A stretch of 9,682 nt of DNA from an uncultured Clostridia bacterium (GTDB lineage Bacteria > Bacillota > Clostridia > Oscillospirales > Acutalibacteraceae), in assembly GCA_947168785.1 (NCBI GenBank), contig CAMVNL010000049.1:1-9682 (forward strand), given 5' to 3'. Below are positions 5,667 through 9,682 of this stretch, piece by piece. Position 1 is the stretch's first letter; every line of letters starts with the position of its first letter. The position numbers and the translations under genes were made by a program. The notes under the pieces are model-generated. The model worked only from the letters and a program-made list of their open reading frames with translations. It searched no databases and was not told the origin of the DNA.

Positions 5667-8282
5667 TTACACGATCCGTTTTTTGATCTCGTACAGCTTC
5701 GTCAGCGCTTCGATCGGCGTGAGGGTGTTCACGTCCAGCGCCTTGATCTCCTCCAGCAGCTGGTCGTTCATGCTGCCGAACAGGCCCATCTGCATCTCCG
5801 GTTCCGGTTCTTCCGCAGGCCTTCTCACGGGGGAGGGCTTTTCGGTCACAACGCCGCTCTCCTCCAGCTCTTGCAGAATGACTTTCGCGCGTTTGACCAC
5901 GGTGTTCGGCACGCCGGAGAGCTTGGCCACCTCGATACCGTAGCTGCCGTCCGCGCAGCCCCGCACGATGCGCCGCAAAAACGTGATATCGTCGCCCCGT
6001 TTTTTCACGGAGGTATTATAGTTCTTCACGCCGTCGATCTTGCCCTCCAGCTCCGTCAGCTCGTGATAGTGGGTGGCGAACATGGTCTTGGCGCCGATTT
6101 TTTTCTTGTCGGTGACATATTCCAGCACCGCCCTTGCGATGCTCATGCCGTCATAGGTGGAGGTGCCCCGGCCGATCTCATCCAGAATGATGAGGCTTTT
6201 GGACGTGGCGGAGGACAGGATCGCCGCCACCTCGCTCATCTCCGTCATAAAGGTGGACTGGCCGCCCACCAGATCGTCGGAGGCGCCGACGCGGGTGAAG
6301 ATGCTGTCCACGATGCCGATGGAGGCGCTGGCCGCGGGCACGAAGCTGCCCATCTGCGCCATCAGCACGATGACGGCGGTCTGGCGCATATAGGTGGATT
6401 TACCCGCCATGTTGGGGCCGGTGATGATGGCCGTGCGGTTGTCGCCGCCGTCCAGCAGCGTGTCGTTGGGCACGAAGGGGGCCCCGTCCAAAAACTGCTC
6501 CACCACCGGGTGGCGGCCGTCCTTGATGTCGATGGTATCGGAATCGTCCACCAGCGGCCGGACGTAGCCGTTGCGCACGGCCACCTCCGCCAGGGAATTA
6601 AGGGCGTCCAGCTTGGCGATGCTCATGCCCGTCAGCCGGATGCGCATCTGCGCGTCGGCCACGGTGTTGCGCACCTCGCTGAACAGCTCATATTCCAGCT
6701 TCACGATCCGCTCCTGCGCGCCCAGCACCCGGCTTTCCAGCTCTTTCAGTTCCGGGGTGAGGTAGCGTTCCGCGTTGGTAAGAGTCTGTTTGCGGATATA
6801 ATTATCGGGCACCAGATCCTTAAAGGAGTTGAGCACCTCTATGTAATAACCGAACACCTTGTTGTAGCCGATCTTCAGCTTTTTGATGCCGGTCTTTTCC
6901 TGTTCTTCCCGCTCGATCTTCGCGAGGAAATCCCGCCCGCCGTTGACGATGGAGCGGAGCTCATCCAGCTCGGCGTGGTAGCCGTCCCGGATCATGCCGC
7001 CCTCCCGCACGGAGAAGGGGGGCTCCTCCACGATGGCCCGGTCGATCAGGTCCCGGATATCCTCCAGCGGGTCGATATCCCCGCAGAGGTCCTTGATCAT
7101 ATTCGCGCCGCAGGGGGCCAGCAGGTCTTTCACCGCCGGCAGCAGCGCAAGGCTCTGGGAAAGGCTGCGCAGCTCCTTGGCGTTGGCGGAGCCGTAGGCC
7201 ACGCGGGTGGCGATCCGTTCCAGATCGTTCACGCCGGAGAATGCCTCCGCCAGCTCGCCCCGCAATTGGGTGCCGCAGTAGAATTCCTCCACGGCGTTCT
7301 GCCGGTAGACGATGGAGGAGACGCTGATCAGCGGCTGCTCGATCCAGGAGCGCAGCATGCGCTTGCCCATGGCGGTCTTCGTCTTATCCAGCACCCACAG
7401 CAAAGAGCCTTTTTTCTCTCTCCGGCGCTCCGTCTCCGTCAGCTCCAGATTGCGCCGGGCCACGGCGTTGAGCGCCAGGTATTTTTCCTCGCTGTAGATC
7501 GTCACGTCGGTGATGTTGGAGAGGGAGTTTTTCTGCGTGTCGTACAGATAGCTCAGCAGGCAGCCAAGCGCGCCCACGGCGCGGGACAGATCCTTCATGC
7601 CAAGCTCCGCGATGCTCTTGCCGAAATGGGCTTCCACCGTGGCAAGGCTTTTGGAAAAATCAAAGGCGGCGTCCCCCTTGACGGAGGCCACGATATCGGT
7701 CTTGCGGGTCACGTAGTCCCGCAGGGTCTTGCAGTCGGCGGCGGCCTCGTTGAAGATCAGCTCCGTGGGGGCGAACCGCGCCAGGGCGTTGACCGTCTTT
7801 TCGGCGGCGTCCTTGCCCGTGGCCTCGCTCACCGTCAGCTCGCCGGTGGAAACGTCGCAGAAGCTCATGCCCACGTCGTTTTCGGCGTAGCAGATGCAGG
7901 CGAGGTAATTGTTCTTGGTCTCGTCCAGCATGATGCTCTCGGTGACAGTGCCGGGGGTGACGATGCGGATCACATCCCGGGAGACCAGCCCCTTGGCGGT
8001 GGCGGGGTCCTCCGTCTGCTCGCAGACGGCCACCTTGTAGCCCTTGGCCACCAGCCGCGCGATGTAGGTATCCGCCGAATGGAAGGGCACGCCGCACATG
8101 GGGGCGCGCTCCTCCTGCCCGCAGTCACGCCCGGTCAGCACCAGCTCCAGCTCGCGGGAAGCGGTCTTGGCGTCCTCGAAGAACATCTCGTAGAAATCCC
8201 CGAGACGGTAGAACAGGATCGCGTCCTTGTAGAGCTCCTTGATTTTGAAATACTGCTGCATCATGGGGGTGAAGTCTGCCAT
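5667..8282 (-). CDS. mutS: DNA mismatch repair protein MutS
   Basis: MutS binds base mismatches and small loops and, after ATP exchange, recruits MutL. The 871-residue length from the ATG at 8282 is typical. The mismatch-stacking F-x-E is in LGDFYEMF (F30, E32). The core and clamp lead to the ATPase: Walker A GPNMAGKS (622-629), the segment FTRVGASDDLVGGQSTFM (662-679), Walker B LIILDEIGRGTST (697-709, D701/E702) and FATHYHEL (735-742). QMGLF (831-835) fits a beta-clamp-binding motif, followed by the C-terminal helical tail. The frame stays open 58 codons upstream to 8456, but that stretch is translated repeat DNA, and MADFTPMMQQYF is the canonical N-terminus. A modest AAAGG lies 13 nt upstream. 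The stop abuts heptad array E. No inactivating change is seen. Confidence 0.97.
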   Translation of the reverse strand: MADFTPMMQQYFKIKELYKDAILFYRLGDFYEMFFEDAKTASRELELVLTGRDCGQEERAPMCGVPFHSADTYIARLVAKGYKVAVCEQTEDPATAKGLVSRDVIRIVTPGTVTESIMLDETKNNYLACICYAENDVGMSFCDVSTGELTVSEATGKDAAEKTVNALARFAPTELIFNEAAADCKTLRDYVTRKTDIVASVKGDAAFDFSKSLATVEAHFGKSIAELGMKDLSRAVGALGCLLSYLYDTQKNSLSNITDVTIYSEEKYLALNAVARRNLELTETERRREKKGSLLWVLDKTKTAMGKRMLRSWIEQPLISVSSIVYRQNAVEEFYCGTQLRGELAEAFSGVNDLERIATRVAYGSANAKELRSLSQSLALLPAVKDLLAPCGANMIKDLCGDIDPLEDIRDLIDRAIVEEPPFSVREGGMIRDGYHAELDELRSIVNGGRDFLAKIEREEQEKTGIKKLKIGYNKVFGYYIEVLNSFKDLVPDNYIRKQTLTNAERYLTPELKELESRVLGAQERIVKLEYELFSEVRNTVADAQMRIRLTGMSIAKLDALNSLAEVAVRNGYVRPLVDDSDTIDIKDGRHPVVEQFLDGAPFVPNDTLLDGGDNRTAIITGPNMAGKSTYMRQTAVIVLMAQMGSFVPAASASIGIVDSIFTRVGASDDLVGGQSTFMTEMSEVAAILSSATSKSLIILDEIGRGTSTYDGMSIARAVLEYVTDKKKIGAKTMFATHYHELTELEGKIDGVKNYNTSVKKRGDDITFLRRIVRGCADGSYGIEVAKLSGVPNTVVKRAKVILQELEESGVVTEKPSPVRRPAEEPEPEMQMGLFGSMNDQLLEEIKALDVNTLTPIEALTKLYEIKKRIV

Positions 8283-8304
8283 GGTATAAAAAGTGCCTTT
8301 CTTC

Positions 8305-8368
8305 AGGTGTAAGATATGAGGTGTGAGGTGTGAGGTGTGAGATGCAGAGGTGTAAGCTGTAAGTCGCA
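8305..8368. repeat. Heptad array G upstream of mutS (unit AGGTGTG)
   Basis: About nine 7-bp units: AGGTGTA, AGATATG, three perfect AGGTGTG, AGATGCA, then, after a 1-nt phase slip at 8347, AGGTGTA, AGCTGTA and a decayed AGTCGCA. It lies 22 bp from the mutS start codon, in the probable 5' untranslated region. It makes the upstream frame open and could mislead start calling. Confidence 0.9.
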
Positions 8369-8372
8369 AGCA

Positions 8373-8401
8373 ATTATAATCAAGCCCGCAAGGGCTTCCG
8401 A
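8373..8401 (-). promoter_or_regulatory. Weak candidate promoter for mutS
   Basis: The minus strand has a perfect TATAAT (8378 to 8373). At 17 bp spacing the -35 position reads TCGGAA, only 3 of 6 to TTGACA. The site overlaps the first hairpin of the hairpin string. It could give mutS its own transcript, but AT-rich filler between repeats is an equally good explanation. Confidence 0.25.
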
Positions 8402-8472
8402 CACGCGGACGCAGTCCGCATATCACTTTCCGGCGCAGCCGGAAAATATCACTCACCGAAGGTGAATATCAC
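8382..8472. repeat. String of perfect mini-hairpins with a constant 7-bp spacer
   Basis: Plus-strand hairpins: AAGCCC-GCAA-GGGCTT (8382-8397), GCGGAC-GCA-GTCCGC (8405-8419), TTTCCGGC-GCA-GCCGGAAA (8427-8445) and TCACC-GAA-GGTGA (8453-8465). The first spacer is CCGACAC; the next three are exactly ATATCAC (8420-8426, 8446-8452, 8466-8472). A degenerate fifth unit continues into the ylbF 3' end. Stems share no sequence but pair perfectly; loops are GNA or GNNA closed by C-G. The last spacer contains the ylbF stop codon. It fills most of the ylbF-mutS gap and has no T-tract, so an ordinary terminator is unlikely. Confidence 0.85.
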
Positions 8473-8894
8473 TTTTCCGCGCAGCCGCAACCTCCGCAGG
8501 TGCTGCAGCTGCCGGTGCAGTCGCCGGTCTCACTGACGGGCTCGCAGGTGGCGGGGTCCGCGCCGTTGACGCACTGGGACAGAATGCCGATGAGGTAGTT
8601 CATCATGTCGTCCAGCTCCTGCTTTTTCGCCTCATAGCGCTTCATGTTTTCGTTCAGCATGATATCGCCGTAGAGCTGACGGAATTCGTTGTCCATCTCC
8701 TCCAGCTTCTTTTCATCGGGCGCATCCTTGCCGCTCTCGTTCTGGTAAGACATCTGCACCAGGTTCAGCTTGCCGATCATGGCGTTGAGGTCCATATCCT
8801 CTTCGTTGGCCTGTTTGGCCTCCATATAGGCGATATACTTTTCATCCTGCTGGATGGCTTCCCCCAGCTGTCTGGTCAATTCGATTACGTTCAT
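8469..8894 (-). CDS. YlbF-family protein with cysteine-rich tail
   Basis: This 141-residue, mostly helical protein belongs to the YlbF/YmcA (Com_YlbF) family. In Bacillus, YlbF (RicF), YmcA and YaaT form an Fe-S-containing complex that affects RNase Y processing, competence, sporulation and biofilm formation. Residues about 1-107 form the helical domain, including ELTRQLGEAIQQDEKYIAY and a second helix around EFRQLYGDIM. The tail carries seven cysteines at 108, 117, 126, 130, 133, 136 and 138 (ending CSTCGGCGCAEK), a plausible metal or Fe-S ligand set. The start has AGGAG 10 nt upstream (8905-8909). The TGA stop lies inside the repeated spacer of the hairpin string, so the last codons may come from that repeat. 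Its position between miaB and mutS recurs in Clostridia. Whether it acts as RicF is not shown. Confidence 0.88.
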   Translation of the reverse strand: MNVIELTRQLGEAIQQDEKYIAYMEAKQANEEDMDLNAMIGKLNLVQMSYQNESGKDAPDEKKLEEMDNEFRQLYGDIMLNENMKRYEAKKQELDDMMNYLIGILSQCVNGADPATCEPVSETGDCTGSCSTCGGCGCAEK

Positions 8895-8943
8895 TTTCTC
8901 AATTCTCCTAATTCTTTTTGTAGCACAGCGCCGCGCGCCGTTT

Positions 8944-8972
8944 ATTATATTTGAAATATTTGTTTGTGGTAC
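8944..8972 (-). promoter_or_regulatory. Candidate promoter for ylbF (and downstream genes)
   Basis: The minus strand has a perfect TATAAT (8949 to 8944) in an AT-rich stretch, with GTACCA at 17 bp spacing, 3 of 6 to TTGACA. Transcription would start near 8937, about 40 bp before the ylbF ATG. The 223-bp gap after miaB makes a separate promoter here reasonable. Confidence 0.4.
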
Positions 8973-9003
8973 GACCCGTGTTCACAATGCATCAGATGAT
9001 CCG

Positions 9004-9015
9004 TGCGCCGGCGCA
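9004..9015. repeat. 12-bp perfect palindrome in the miaB-ylbF gap
   Basis: TGCGCCGGCGCA is a perfect 12-bp palindrome about 50 bp upstream of the candidate ylbF promoter. It could be an operator half-site pair or simply GC-rich chance; nothing else supports a function. Confidence 0.3.
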
Positions 9016-9063
9016 AGGAACCATGCTACGGCAATGCCAACGCTCCGGCTGTCGGTATCATTT

Positions 9064-9095
9064 GACTTCCGACTTCCGACTGATGACTTCCGACT
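9064..9095. repeat. Heptad array F after miaB (unit GACTTCC)
   Basis: Units in phase are GACTTCC, GACTTCC, GACTGAT, GACTTCC and a partial GACT. It is the same family and orientation as arrays A and C in mutL, about 5 kb away, here in non-coding DNA between miaB and ylbF. Confidence 0.88.
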
Positions 9096-9098
9096 GTT

Positions 9099-9116
9099 AC
9101 GCAGCTGAGGCTGCGT
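9099..9116. other. Hairpin just after the miaB stop
   Basis: ACGCAGC-TGAG-GCTGCGT forms a 7-bp perfect stem with a 4-nt loop, 1 bp beyond the miaB stop codon. On the transcribed strand it is followed by AACAG rather than a T run, so it is at best an RNA 3'-end stabiliser or a partial terminator. Its loop does not follow the GNA pattern of the 8382-8472 hairpins. Confidence 0.55.
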
Positions 9117-9117
9117 G

Positions 9118-9682
9118 CTACGCCAATTCCCCGGACAAAATCCAGTTCTTCGCCTCCGTCACTTTCACGTTTGCGTAAGAACCGATCAGGGACGGGTCCC
9201 CGGGGAAGTCGATGTTCACGTTCCCCTCGGTGCGGCCGGTGAGGCGGCCGTCGTTTTCCTTGGTCACGTTCTCCACCAGCACTTCATAAGTCCGCCCCAG
9301 CATGGAGGCGCAGCGCTTGGCGGCGATGGCTTCCTGCGTTTTCAGGAGCTCGGCGAACCACTTCGACTTTTCCGCCGCCGGAACCGGATCCTCCATTTCG
9401 ACGGCCTTCGTCCCCTCTCTCGGTGAGAAGATGAATGTGAACAGCGACGTGAATTTCACCTCTTCGATCAGCGACAGCGTCTCGAGGAATTCCTCATAGG
9501 TCTCGCCGGGGAAGCCCACGATGATATCGCTGGTCAGCGACAGGTCCGGCATCACCTTTTTCGCGTAGGCGATCAGCTCCAGATACCGCTCCCGGGTGTA
9601 GCCCCGGTTCATGGCCCGCAGCACCCGGTTGCTGCCGGACTGGAAGGGCAGGTGCAGGTGCCTTGCCACCTTTTCGCACTCC
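9118..9682 (-). CDS. miaB: tRNA methylthiotransferase MiaB, C-terminal part (partial)
   Basis: The last 187 codons of MiaB, the radical-SAM enzyme that converts i6A37 to ms2i6A37 in tRNA. The gene runs off the window end; the first visible residues are ECEKVARHLHLPFQSGSN, a signature of the methylthiotransferase barrel, so the GTG at 9669 is internal and not a start. Next come MNRGYTRE and LTSDIIVGFPGET (the conserved DIIVGFPGE), then FIFSPREGTKA. The last ~55 residues (from about RTYEVLVEN) form the TRAM RNA-binding domain, ending KNWILSGELA. The N-terminal UPF0004 domain and the CxxxCxxC cluster lie outside the window. It occurs upstream of ylbF-mutS, with miaA in the same cluster. Identity as MiaB rather than MtaB or RimO rests on these motifs and the context. 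Confidence 0.92.
   Translation of the reverse strand, partial: ECEKVARHLHLPFQSGSNRVLRAMNRGYTRERYLELIAYAKKVMPDLSLTSDIIVGFPGETYEEFLETLSLIEEVKFTSLFTFIFSPREGTKAVEMEDPVPAAEKSKWFAELLKTQEAIAAKRCASMLGRTYEVLVENVTKENDGRLTGRTEGNVNIDFPGDPSLIGSYANVKVTEAKNWILSGELA

Noticed and set aside
5206..5671. Target-site duplication flanking the four-helix cassette
   Set aside because: Bases outside the two heptad arrays (TTTGA on one side, TTACA on the other) do not match convincingly.
5871..8312. An 813-codon open frame on the plus strand antisense to mutS
   Set aside because: It exactly opposes mutS, is rich in His/Gly/Ala/Arg as expected of a GC-biased shadow frame, has no ribosome site, and mutS is unmistakable in the other direction.
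8382..8472. Rho-independent terminator after ylbF
   Set aside because: Several short hairpins occur but none is followed by a T-run on the transcribed strand; the repeated spacer points to a repeat family instead.
8951..9178. Small plus-strand open frame in the miaB-ylbF gap
   Set aside because: It is composed of heptad repeat translation and antisense miaB codons, without a ribosome site or recognisable domain.
9667..9669. GTG as the miaB start
   Set aside because: The frame continues upstream into conserved MiaB residues (ECEK) and a radical-SAM enzyme cannot start this late; the gene is simply cut by the window end.

Overview
The window looks like chromosomal DNA from a GC-rich clostridial Firmicute, probably an uncultured gut Oscillospiraceae/Ruminococcaceae-type bacterium. 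This rests on gene order, a YlbF-family protein, strong AGGAGG-type ribosome sites and GTG/TTG starts; no rRNA marker is present, so the lineage is an inference. Nearly everything is on the minus strand. Read in that direction the order is: miaB (3' part only), a ylbF-like gene, mutS, a small four-helix-bundle gene, mutL, miaA, a HlyD-like membrane adaptor gene and a yggS-type PLP-binding protein gene. A short AT-rich coding end on the plus strand (1-63) converges on yggS.

Functionally this is a tRNA A37 modification and DNA mismatch repair block. MiaA prenylates A37 of tRNAs reading UNN codons, and MiaB methylthiolates the product. MutS and MutL are the mismatch sensor and its effector; both carry candidate beta-clamp-binding motifs, and MutL has the endonuclease-type C-terminus. 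From mutL to yggS the genes are 6 bp apart or overlap, which points to one transcript.

The unusual part is repeat content layered on this ordinary operon. Seven short tandem arrays, all with a 7-bp unit but four unrelated unit sequences, lie at 3924-3953, 4024-4058, 4080-4109, 5211-5244, 5632-5666, 8305-8368 and 9064-9095. Three are translated inside the mutL linker. Two form inverted ends around the four-helix-bundle (23S rRNA intervening-sequence protein family) gene wedged between mutS and mutL, so that a ~456-bp unit looks like a compact mobile cassette.

A second repeat type lies between ylbF and mutS (8382-8472). It is a string of perfect hairpins with different stems, separated by a constant 7-bp spacer ATATCAC, with GNA or GNNA loops closed by C-G. 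Its last spacer contains the ylbF stop codon. The most testable hypotheses are that mutL is a slippage-prone contingency locus, that the four-helix gene plus inverted heptad ends is a mobile element, and that the hairpin string is a structure-selected repeat family.
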